This document shows, in pieces, positions 19,201 through 25,625 of a stretch of 26,319 nt of DNA (its first letter is position 1; each line of letters begins with the position of its first letter). A program made the position numbers and the translations under genes. This stretch comes from a virus. The notes under the pieces were generated by a model. That model was not told where the DNA came from. It worked only from the letters and a program-made list of their open reading frames with translations, and did not search any database. Where the stretch lies: the IMG/VR virus record IMGVR_UViG_3300020392_000068, positions 1 to 26,319 of that record; one strand, 5' to 3'.

Positions 19201-22200
19201 TATCAAAGGTGAAATCACTAACAAAGAAACCACCATCAAATCCAACAGGTCTATTTTTAACTTTACTTGTATCTTTTACATAGGAAGATTTTAAAAGTTT
19301 TAATTCTGAATTAATATTATTTGGATCAGAATATCCAGTTGGACCATAAATTGGATTACCATCATATGCCCAACCTATAATTGGAGAATGATTTTGTGGT
19401 ACTTTATTTACTAATTCAAAATTATCATCTTCTAAATTTTGTAATAATGTTTCATCACAACTTAAAACATTATAACTTAAAAAATCTTTTCTTGGTATTA
19501 ATGTTGAATGACCCTCTCTGATATACTCATTTAATTTCAAACCTCTTATTGAAGAATTAAATGTGCCGTTTATCCCTCTTGATATAACATCTGCGGTAGT
19601 GGTCGCTTCATCGTACCCTATACCACTACTAATTATAATTGCATCTGTTAACTTACCATCGGTTACAACAGGTCTTACAATCGCTCCTGCACCCTCACCA
19701 GAGGATATAATTTTTATCTCTGGAATGGAGTTATATTCCATTCCCTGATCTAATACTTGTACATCTATTATTTTACCATTTTGAATTATTGGTTTTACAC
19801 CACCTAATCTACCATTTAATATATCAACTTTTGGATTAGATATGTTATTAACTATTGTTGAACCATAATCTGTGCCCTCCTCATATAGATAAGCACCAAT
19901 AAATGATCCAGTAATTATGGGAGTAGTGATAAATGTTCCATTTACATTTCCATTATAGACAACTTCTATATTAACTTTGGCATCTGGATATTTAAAGGTT
20001 TGATATCCAGTTCCAGTTGAATTTAATCCAACAAATTTTCCTCTGTCAAAATCTACTCTTGAAGTACCACCTATTCCTGCATCTGCCAATCTAAATGAAT
20101 TATCATCTACTTTCATGACATAGTAAGAAGATGTGATATCTAATCCTTCAATCGCTTTTGGTATTGTAGAACCAATACCAACTGCTGGTGAATAATTTAC
20201 TATATCACCACTTTTAAATCCATGATTAACAAAATTAACAGTATCAAAAGAAGTTGATATGCCACTTGGTTTTACAAATAATTTGCGATGTTCATATCCA
20301 CTACCAGAATTAATTACATTGATACTTGTTATAGTGTTTTTTGATTCTGTTCTAAAATAATGAGTACCTGTTGCAGAGGAATCTGTTGCTAATCCAACTG
20401 TATTAATTCCAGCAACACCAGTTAATGCGTCATTTTTTTTATTAAAAATTCTGATGGTTGTTGGATTAACAACTCGTACAAAATATGGATCTGAATTTGC
20501 TAATGCTCCTTTAATTTCATTTAATGGATCATAAGGATCACCGATACCGAGAGAACTATTACCATTATTTTGATAGTATACTATCTGACCATCTTCTAAT
20601 TTATGCTCTGTATTAAATGTGATTGTTTCATTTTCAATATCTACACCACCACCAAATTTAAAATCTCTGGCAACAAAATATATTTCTCTAAATCTTGCTC
20701 CAACACTTGCTTCTAATTCACATCCATTACCATTTAATCCAGTTAATGATATGCTTTTTACAGATTTGATATCAAATTCTTGTGGATCAATTAAAACTTC
20801 TTTGACTGAACCACTTAAAATTGGTTCAACTAACGCACTTGTAGCAGCACCAACAGTGTGGGCGACTCCTGGTTCAACAACTAACTTTGGTGGATTAATT
20901 ATATCATACTGCTCACCACCATTTAATAAATTTACAAAAGATAAGTTTCCATAACTTACGAAATCTTCTGATAAAGGAGATCTTATCTCAACACCATTTT
21001 TTAATATTCCAATATCATTAATAGTTTCATCATTTGTAGATATATCAATTAAATTTTGTGATAAAGGAAATTTCCTCAAAATTTTATTTGCACTTATCTT
21101 TTTACCATGATGCCTCAATAAAGTAAATGTATGTTTGTCTTTTGTTGAAACACCTAAACCAACTTGTATAGTACTAGCAGTTCCTATCTGACCCCTTGAA
21201 GTATAGAGTGCTATTTTTGTTATATTTGAATTAGCTTGTGCTGGTTGTGGGTCAACATAATAAACTCTACCATCTTCTAAACCTATTGGTATTTCGCCAA
21301 CAGTTTCAGAACTATTTGAAAATGGATCCTTGATTGAGTTATAAACAACAGCGTCTCCCTGTTTGAATTTTATATCCCTACTTTCACTAAAATTAAATTG
21401 TAGTATACTATATAATCCAGTTAATGGATCTTTACTACTTTCATCAAATGAAAAGTTTTCTGTGGTATCTGCAATTCCAACTAGTGTTTCTTTAATAATA
21501 TCATCAGTTATATCAAAATTTGGAAGTGAATTAGAAGCAACATAACCAAATTTGTCACCATCAACATATAAGTTTAATATATTTGAAATAATCTTTTCAT
21601 TTCCTTCTTCTATCTCTACATTTGTACTTGTTGCTTTATCGATTACCCTACGAATATCATACAACCCTGATGGAGTAGTGTTATAATTTAAGTTAGTAGT
21701 GGTAAATTGAGTTGAACTTTGTATAATATCAACATTAAACGAACCAAGGAAATTTTGACTATTTCTATTGTAAATATTAAATTTGTCACCCCTTTTTAGA
21801 GAAGATTTATCAATTAATGTATTTAAAGTTATAGTTGATCCAGATATCTCTGTAACTTGAAATCTTGAACTAGTATTATAAACCCATGAATTAGCAAATT
21901 TTTGTTTATAAGATTTTCCATTATTTAATATTTTCTGACCAAGATTTTTTACTAGTATATTTTCACCCTCATTAATCAGATTTACGTCATCATCCAATAC
22001 TAATTCATTTAAAACACCTGTTATTCTTAATTCAATTTTTTTCGATAAATCACCATTTTCATAACCAAAAATATTATCACTTGATCGAATATTATCAGTA
22101 GTTTGGATTGGTTCATTAATACCTGTACATCCAAAGAATTGATTTACAGATTTAGATGTATAGTTAATTGTATTATTGCCACTGATTAATATTCCTGTCT

Positions 22201-23224
22201 TAGCAAATCCGACTGTCGAATCAACAGATATAATACTATCAGTCGTAGATACATCTGATAAAACTTTTGAATTTGGATTAACTTTGAATATTCCCTGTAT
22301 TAAATCTCTATCACTATAACCTACAAATAAAGATATACGATAGAATGATTTTCCTTCTTTGGTTAATATTTCAACTTCGGATACTGATGCATTAGTTTCA
22401 AGATCATCACTTTTATAAATTGTCTGCCCAATTAATTTTTGTGGATCTGCATCTGGTGTAATTAGATCGGCAATTATTACTTCTCTTCTTATAAATTCTG
22501 CACCAGATGGTTTGATTAAAAATTTTTCAAGGTCAAGTATTGTAGAATCAACACCATACAGTACTTTAAATAATATTTTAATTGATTCTTCAATACCCTT
22601 TGATTGGTAAAAAGTACGTGCAAACTTAACAAAATTACCAACATCTAAGTCAGATGTAAAGTTAGAATCTTGAAAACCTGGTAAAAATGTTTTCTTTAAT
22701 TTTTTGAAAAATTCTTGTATGAATAATACAGATAAGTTTTGAACATCACTTCCATCTACGTGATTACTTGCACTTGTTTCCTCAAAACTAAGTTTTTCTT
22801 TATTAACATCAATTAAAGATGATGACACACCAACATTATATCCAGTAATTCCACTAAATCCACGCAAACAACCTGTAAATGATGTGGGTGTAGTGCCAGT
22901 ATAAGAAATTATCTCATCGTCAATTTTAAGTAATCCATACTCATCAGGAAACCCTTTTGTACTTGTTACATTTATTGTCGTATGTGTAGATGCAACACCA
23001 GCAGATGTAACAGTAGTTCCAACAACAACTTCTGGTACAAGGTTATCACTTTTTAAATATTGGTCTAAATTACTAATTAAATCAGTTGGACCTCCCTGAA
23101 ATTCTTGAGAGATGTAATATTGTTTTAAAAATTCAACAGCATTTGGAAAATCACTAGAGACAAACTCTGGTAATTGATTTTCTATTATCGTGTTAATTTT
23201 TACTCTTTTGTCAAATTGTGACAT
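10268..23224 (-). CDS. Giant 4318-aa baseplate/structural protein at the gene 7 position, with YHYH-like domain
   Basis: One uninterrupted frame of 12,957 bases, about half the window, between gp6 and gp8, where T4 encodes gp7 (1032 aa). Residues 1-250 (ENQLPEFVSSDFPNAVEFLK start; KGIEESIKILFKVLYGVDST at 209-228; DLEKFLIKPSGAEFIRRE at 231-248) form a core I associate with large structural proteins of marine T4-like phages. A YHYH-like domain spans about 1278-1390. A conserved-looking SYSIKSPITWDKF...HPAG motif lies near 2475-2500. The C-terminal third carries DNH/YPR and 'NGVLQ.P' modules. GxGY beta repeats and 'HG..GD.V.Y' repeats are scattered throughout. There is no signal peptide or membrane segment. 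The start has a good Shine-Dalgarno (GAGAGG at 23234-23239), three bases after the gp6 stop. A role as a wedge scaffold or gp7 functional analogue is inferred from position; no sequence match to T4 gp7 itself is claimed. Confidence 0.85.
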   Translation of the reverse strand: MSQFDKRVKINTIIENQLPEFVSSDFPNAVEFLKQYYISQEFQGGPTDLISNLDQYLKSDNLVPEVVVGTTVTSAGVASTHTTINVTSTKGFPDEYGLLKIDDEIISYTGTTPTSFTGCLRGFSGITGYNVGVSSSLIDVNKEKLSFEETSASNHVDGSDVQNLSVLFIQEFFKKLKKTFLPGFQDSNFTSDLDVGNFVKFARTFYQSKGIEESIKILFKVLYGVDSTILDLEKFLIKPSGAEFIRREVIIADLITPDADPQKLIGQTIYKSDDLETNASVSEVEILTKEGKSFYRISLFVGYSDRDLIQGIFKVNPNSKVLSDVSTTDSIISVDSTVGFAKTGILISGNNTINYTSKSVNQFFGCTGINEPIQTTDNIRSSDNIFGYENGDLSKKIELRITGVLNELVLDDDVNLINEGENILVKNLGQKILNNGKSYKQKFANSWVYNTSSRFQVTEISGSTITLNTLIDKSSLKRGDKFNIYNRNSQNFLGSFNVDIIQSSTQFTTTNLNYNTTPSGLYDIRRVIDKATSTNVEIEEGNEKIISNILNLYVDGDKFGYVASNSLPNFDITDDIIKETLVGIADTTENFSFDESSKDPLTGLYSILQFNFSESRDIKFKQGDAVVYNSIKDPFSNSSETVGEIPIGLEDGRVYYVDPQPAQANSNITKIALYTSRGQIGTASTIQVGLGVSTKDKHTFTLLRHHGKKISANKILRKFPLSQNLIDISTNDETINDIGILKNGVEIRSPLSEDFVSYGNLSFVNLLNGGEQYDIINPPKLVVEPGVAHTVGAATSALVEPILSGSVKEVLIDPQEFDIKSVKSISLTGLNGNGCELEASVGARFREIYFVARDFKFGGGVDIENETITFNTEHKLEDGQIVYYQNNGNSSLGIGDPYDPLNEIKGALANSDPYFVRVVNPTTIRIFNKKNDALTGVAGINTVGLATDSSATGTHYFRTESKNTITSINVINSGSGYEHRKLFVKPSGISTSFDTVNFVNHGFKSGDIVNYSPAVGIGSTIPKAIEGLDITSSYYVMKVDDNSFRLADAGIGGTSRVDFDRGKFVGLNSTGTGYQTFKYPDAKVNIEVVYNGNVNGTFITTPIITGSFIGAYLYEEGTDYGSTIVNNISNPKVDILNGRLGGVKPIIQNGKIIDVQVLDQGMEYNSIPEIKIISSGEGAGAIVRPVVTDGKLTDAIIISSGIGYDEATTTADVISRGINGTFNSSIRGLKLNEYIREGHSTLIPRKDFLSYNVLSCDETLLQNLEDDNFELVNKVPQNHSPIIGWAYDGNPIYGPTGYSDPNNINSELKLLKSSYVKDTSKVKNRPVGFDGGFFVSDFTFDNSGDLDIHNGRFCKTPEFPNGIYAYFTTVELDNNDKIIGAYPYFIGRTFRSPLIQDNLTLDHEFDFNNSNLKRNTYPYNVGEKFADNDFLIESNENVLQTAEVLSVTKGEIDDIKILNPGINYKVGDLTSFNETGTNGQGFRAEVSEIIGLGVSSIVTTLDRFEDVVFTRLNQDTVIGNYKPFIELNDQDFVFVSGLSTSIQNLTDSFKVGVTTSRVALAKTMSVVGLTSAIEDVFVNQLPKNISIGSSIRVGSGNVLDDEIIEVLNFYEDRKIIRALRRINGIGHTFGSNVDLLNNTITIPVKTQSFNSQVNDIVYFNTLQSIGVGTDGVGISTDYVIGETIKEVSIPNRQIYLPNHPFKTGQKVVFTVPPVPNRQIDVATTDDPNDSDNNFAIPYGTFDTEIELFVIKKSENYIGLSTVSVGDNSEGLYFNSNGSSVVGLSTYLYNISSKFEQVTGTVEKIVSTLTTKVAAAETTTHNLQNGDIVNINVVPNLTVGIGTTVPVEVNYNSQFDKLLINPIKFTSSNVETNRIGIETHGFVTGDKVFYEGSAGLGTGSYFVNKINSKYFQLAETHNDLFANPIKLIDIDPNTGGNEQTISPINPQIKVYKNSKIKFGLSTTTLAGFDFKIFYQNGSNEFLSSQDSSIFNVGIAGTVGLGTDENDIEGAFLTLQPSVSTPPILYYGLTKGGFISTADNNVKNYSEIIFVDSIYNGEYKISGVTSETFNFSPKLPEFLEYNDTDCEKIEYSTKSKNVKGGIKKLKIISKGYNYKKLPEFNKVLSEEGLNANLVIESKNIGKINKTRILDIGYEYSSDKTLQPEVFVPQVLNIDNLDTISDIEIVSGGSDYTTPPDLLLVNSITKEIIDDSTLLPSSPNQTIADVELIAPIHGLDSVPHEIFAINNSNGIGINSMSVDSQGLVVCFMQTPFSGFVDPQPFKVGDEIFVEGVQRVGEEGLTTVFDQQPPSGQIEGDGFNSSDYNFTFFKVEEYTPGAQTIVKYSVAGVTTNPGIAKSFQSGFATIINKEKYPDLRPVQSRGAFQLNEKILLNNENSGLSIVESRDDYIKLDGLQVIKKGDRITGKTTGVSAEVVDLKSDQGFFSIDYSNHQEYGWIDNVGKLNDDIQVTPNNDYYQNLSYSIKSPITWDKFSNSVNSILHPAGLKNFADTFIQSQVKVGIADTRETIRNLTLDLVSDDNRVDAINNFDYTLDYESLENKTKSLLFSNKKLTNFNKCISNRVLMHDDISSKFSSVGFSANNSIIDEINGRFVNYLIQVVDPDTFDTQVSEIIVLTTEDDVILLEKTSDTAGIGENSVDSNLKLGDFKTEQTDTEIVNLLFEPVEQFTRDHDIKILKTFYDVDTLGTTTNVIGSIKLVSSNVDANSNSTTSIFEFDKDEFNGLQANIFVQDTVTKEYNYNEILLDFDGVNTSLSQIYSDDVIGISTNKVGIITSKLENGLVKLQIENDRNNNLNTKSSIVGLGTTTAGIGTHRFLAQGQPEGSERSARLESTFNEGTGLIQYANLKSIDSSVKSLIKVSAGQTSAIHQVTAIRDADDVLVVQYPYVSLGSTSGIGSFTTAIVGDNINLLFDPDPEFTDEVKVQAYNQVFYTEQDFSNSPLSLSYGNVTQSLLLSAFDGLEGKRADKTEFELKYKGTPIYTKTFDPDGVGLEKSTGIFTIPNNFFNTNEELEYTPGSSFVGVAATPVSIGSTVNNVGLTTDILPSTVFVKVLSDLNKFQLFPTKEDITSGVAITFTGVGSGNRHKLNMTKKLSKTIIGLDGVVQQPITFTSLTHTLSINIGAGTSQFSLSGIGSIATSDVLKINEEFMKIREVGFSSTADGSGKIDDQKNISEGLSTVPTVRVERGALGIGATSHDAGDIVRIHRGSFNIIDSNVHFISPPKGNTRSRKTDTEIPFVKANFSGRTFTRQDYTTNMLFDDISDNFTGLTTNYTLKVGGANTSAGIEVGNGVVFINGVYQRPFTASATNNNYRITADTTAGISSIRFTGITKDDGTFLVSQQDINQNQIPRGGLIVSLGSTPGLGYAPLVGAKVKPFTNTNGEIISIVGIGTSSGVKLGIQTAVYDNTSGIITVTTNDVHGFSLNRPNTVKLKDLEFSCTSEHAGVTTTIFQDHERPLFLVGVTSERSFEVQAGPSTIAHTYEGGGHAFEFFEDLTFGSGYRGGTVAIGVTDINFLHKFVSSSSNSISVENSSSTFTPTDVIYESSTGELVLIIPEHGLTTSNKIKIATNSLVFTCDKDNHFSNHPYPRATDPANNVFLTITSVTTNSITVNVGAGGGGGTGAEVTATVGVGGSLAFTIANPGSGYINPQIIVPEPVYENLEVVGISRLGVGPTEETGANLLLNVAVSGATTSVGIGSTLFTISEFEIAREGYSFKKGDKFKPVGLVTAAHLSAPIQEFELEVLEIFNDRFSSWQFGEIDAIDNIKFLQDGKRVRFPLFFNGELLSFEVDKTQDRSSLIDLDAVLLIFVNGVLQKPGESYQFFGGTTFIFKEPPQGETGAGLNDNDQVDIYFYKGIDGTDVKIQNVPESIEIGDSLRVFKSNKLLGITTTQQNERIVKEILNTDLVDTDIYTGLGIDEINEKPVRWTKQKRDLQINGTLVPKSRSILEPQIYPTSKIIGDFTTTSGIGVQESNSIFVDDAQSFFIEENKYGTGDKSVDALVTSGEIHTPATAIANVSGTGTISSLTITNPGSGYEGVVNVTIASPPSGIGVGVGTTATATLTVSNGSVAFDQITDGGLGYDSSNPPQVIIESPPFKYEKITGIDNSQGYIGIITGITKTTRPGNLPALKFTFHAVRRADDGSYENASDIDTLKKGYPILITETSVGQGLTSVNPNNAHVVGIGTTFLDNVYIVNEISFDGLKGICTCHVHSNTGSWINSIDEVGYYETNYIGETISLGKLSWGRLYGNDPNNSSILLERSSNPISIGVTGLTVDAGLSTFPTIQRKSYDGTGETGHRNSGSIRAVF
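19050..19395 (-). other. YHYH-like domain encoded within the giant protein
   Basis: Residues about 1278-1390 of the 4318-aa protein contain HSPIIGWAYDGNPIYGPTGY (1279-1298), NGRFCKTPEFPNGIYAYF (1350-1367) and a following AYPYFIGRTF. This series matches the YHYH family as I know it ('G.A.DG.PIYGP.GY', 'NGRf..TPE.P.GtYhYh', 'YPYFiG'). At the spot of the naming YHYH motif this protein has Y-A-Y-F (1364-1367), so both histidines are absent. Confidence 0.75.
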
Positions 23225-23227
23225 AAA

Positions 23228-25222
23228 TTATATCCTCTCTAAAGCACCATTTGAATAACTTGAAGTGAAGTAGTCTCTTGTAAATACAACACCTGAAACA
23301 TCCTCTCCTGATGCAATAACGTCTTTCAACATATTTATCGAACTATTTGAAACGTCTAAACTTACAAATAAATCTTTTAATCCAACTACATCATTTGATT
23401 CTGGGAATGCCTGTATTTCAATAATATTATTTTGTGCGATAGTGGATGTTATATTAATTGTATTTAAAATTACCTCACCCTTTTTATAATCAACAGAACC
23501 CGCTGCTTTGCGAAGAACATTTACATTATTTTTTTCATCTCTTGTTACAACACTAATTGTACCCTTCATACTTCCATCAAGTTTACCAGTTACGTCTTTA
23601 TTGGGTATGTCTGTCAAATATGCGATTGAAGTGCTTCCAGAAATTGTAAATCCAGTACTCTTAATATTAAAACCAGCAGGATTAATATGGAATTTATTTC
23701 CAAAACATAACTCATACTGTGCAAATTGATTTAGAAGTGCTTTTAAATCTCTTCTTATAATGACTTTAGTAATGTTTGATGTAATAGCATCATTAACTCT
23801 ATCAATTAATTGATTTACCTTACTATACTTAAATCTTCCTCCAAATCGATTCATCTCAACGTTCTTGGCATAACTTTGTAATGCATTTATGATATCTGTT
23901 CTTAAACTAATTGATGAACCAACTTTTATAGGATCATAGTACACCTTTGAATCAATTTCAACATATAATATTTTTAAATCAACGATTTCAGAATTGATAC
24001 CTGCTATCGCATAACTTTTTAATTTATTTTTGATTTGTGATTTATCAAAATCAGAGACAAAAGTACCATTTTTTGGTTTTATGCTAATTTGTACTGTTCC
24101 AAATTGTGGTGGATTTAATTCCTCACCTCCGATTACTGAAACAGAGTCAGTTTGCGGATAAATTTCATTAATTATTGCCTCATAATCTCTTGGTGTAACT
24201 GCTCTGTATTGTGCTGAGTAAAGTCTTGGTGCAAAATATTTAATAGAGGATACATCTTCAACTTCTGACCCATTGGAGGCGTTTGAGACGGTTGTAACTG
24301 TTACAGTATCTGATGGTGTTAAAAACGTTCCATCATCTTTTGTAAACGTTCCTTGGAAATCAAAATTATTTGGTCCGTTTCCATCTTTTCCATCAGTAAC
24401 AATATAAGTTACAAGAATTGTTGAACCATTTTCCAATTTTTTACCAAAAAATCCGTCACCAAACAAAATTTCGATTTTTTCATCCTGAACTTCTTGTGAA
24501 AGATAAATTTCTGAGTTTTTATCTAATTTTAATATATTATCGACTCGTGAATACTTTCGACCTATTGTAACTTGGTTTGGATCAGCAACATAAACATTCA
24601 TTGTTGATGCATCAATGCCTGGACTATCAATAATAAATCTTTGGTCTATTGATGTATTAACTCTATATGTACGTGTCAGATATGTTCCTTCATAAATTGA
24701 TATTTCATCACTAAATTGAGCAAAAGAGTGACTTGTAGGGTTTCCATTTGCATCTAGAAAAGGATTTCCATCATTATCAACACCACGACTTACAATTTTC
24801 GTTGATGTAATATTTTCAGGGATTGAAAACCTAAAAGTGGTATTTTCAACACTACCAACACAAATAAGACCAGATCTTAATGTTAAAACTCTTGGTGTTG
24901 CATCAGAGGTTTCTCCAAGATCTACATCATCTATCTTTATTTTTGCGATTGCTGCCCTTTTTGACCGTGGAACATAACCAATGTTCCTTGCAAGTGAGAC
25001 AACATTTTCACGTATGATTGCAGAATCTAAAAAAGACTCATTTGCAACTAAATTTGCATTAAATGCATTAATATAGGTATTGTATGCTAAAGTATCAATT
25101 AAAACAGAAAAGTTAGACCCTTCAAAATCAAAATCTGTAAAATTATCATTTGAACGAAGAAAATCTTTAATCTGTGCTTTGATATCATCAAAGTCTAAAC
25201 TAGTGTATTGTGTAAAGGGCAT
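23228..25222 (-). CDS. gp6: Baseplate wedge subunit gp6 homologue (664 aa)
   Basis: The length is almost that of T4 gp6 (660 aa). The N-terminal region contains GSNFSVLIDTLAYNTYINAF and ANLVANESFLDSA, followed by a NIGYVPRSKRAA segment; near residues 331-350 is RLYSAQYRAVTPRDYEAII, the usual gp6/baseplate-J 'RAVT..DYEA' signature. In T4, gp6 dimers form the inner ring of the baseplate, linking wedges and contacting gp25 and gp7 in the core bundle. The ATG at 25222 follows the gp25 stop after one base without a clear Shine-Dalgarno, so translation is probably coupled to gp25. The C-terminus overlaps the ribosome binding site of the giant gene. No truncation or frameshift is visible. Confidence 0.95.
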   Translation of the reverse strand: MPFTQYTSLDFDDIKAQIKDFLRSNDNFTDFDFEGSNFSVLIDTLAYNTYINAFNANLVANESFLDSAIIRENVVSLARNIGYVPRSKRAAIAKIKIDDVDLGETSDATPRVLTLRSGLICVGSVENTTFRFSIPENITSTKIVSRGVDNDGNPFLDANGNPTSHSFAQFSDEISIYEGTYLTRTYRVNTSIDQRFIIDSPGIDASTMNVYVADPNQVTIGRKYSRVDNILKLDKNSEIYLSQEVQDEKIEILFGDGFFGKKLENGSTILVTYIVTDGKDGNGPNNFDFQGTFTKDDGTFLTPSDTVTVTTVSNASNGSEVEDVSSIKYFAPRLYSAQYRAVTPRDYEAIINEIYPQTDSVSVIGGEELNPPQFGTVQISIKPKNGTFVSDFDKSQIKNKLKSYAIAGINSEIVDLKILYVEIDSKVYYDPIKVGSSISLRTDIINALQSYAKNVEMNRFGGRFKYSKVNQLIDRVNDAITSNITKVIIRRDLKALLNQFAQYELCFGNKFHINPAGFNIKSTGFTISGSTSIAYLTDIPNKDVTGKLDGSMKGTISVVTRDEKNNVNVLRKAAGSVDYKKGEVILNTINITSTIAQNNIIEIQAFPESNDVVGLKDLFVSLDVSNSSINMLKDVIASGEDVSGVVFTRDYFTSSYSNGALERI
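23234..23239 (-). promoter_or_regulatory. Strong ribosome binding site of the giant gene
   Basis: The coding strand reads AGAGAGGATATAATTTATG. GAGAGG lies 9 nt before the ATG at 23224 and inside the last codons of gp6, whose stop is at 23228-23230. It fixes the start and is clearly better than the sites of most neighbouring genes. Confidence 0.75.
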
Positions 25223-25223
25223 A

Positions 25224-25625
25224 TTATCTTGTTGGTTCTAATATAAAAGTAAAGGATTGAGTTGGAACATCGAGTCCAATAATATCAAAAAGTACCTTAA
25301 CTTCCATTTCGTTTAAATCTGGTCTTCCAATCACTTCTACACCAACATTTGCTACTCTTGGTTCAAAATTAGAGATAGTTTCTCTGATTTGATCCTCAAT
25401 CACATAAACTGTTGTTCTTGAAAAGTTCTCAAATAATGAAGCACGAATATCAGTACCTATAAGAGAGTTGAAAAACCTTTCAAAAGGTATTGTTTCCACT
25501 AAATTTCTCACTGATCTGGCAATTGCACGTTGATTTATGAGAACAGGTAGGTCTCTTGTTACTGGATGAGGTAAAAAAGACAGACTTATATCCTTAAATG
25601 CTTGTGATTTGCGTTGAATCGCCAT
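25224..25625 (-). CDS. gp25: Baseplate wedge subunit gp25 homologue (133 aa)
   Basis: A 133-aa protein (T4 gp25 is 132 aa) starting MAIQRKSQAFKDISLSF, with HPVTRDLPVLIN and ARSVRNLVETIPFERFFNSL blocks. The conserved E-P-R triad of gp25/TssE proteins is at residues 88-90 (SNFEPRV); in related contractile systems this motif is needed for baseplate assembly and sheath attachment. gp25 sits in the wedge core bundle with gp6 and gp7, next to the tube-sheath interface. The ATG at 25625 lies inside the end of the upstream gene, overlapping it by 32 nt, with a late promoter octamer only 18 nt upstream and no recognisable Shine-Dalgarno. gp6 follows after one base. Confidence 0.95.
   Translation of the reverse strand: MAIQRKSQAFKDISLSFLPHPVTRDLPVLINQRAIARSVRNLVETIPFERFFNSLIGTDIRASLFENFSRTTVYVIEDQIRETISNFEPRVANVGVEVIGRPDLNEMEVKVLFDIIGLDVPTQSFTFILEPTR

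Noticed and set aside
20619-20954. Plus-strand open frame of 111 codons inside the giant gene
   Set aside because: Same reasoning: fully antisense to a well-supported coding region, with low-complexity Pro/Ser/Leu-rich composition and no family resemblance.
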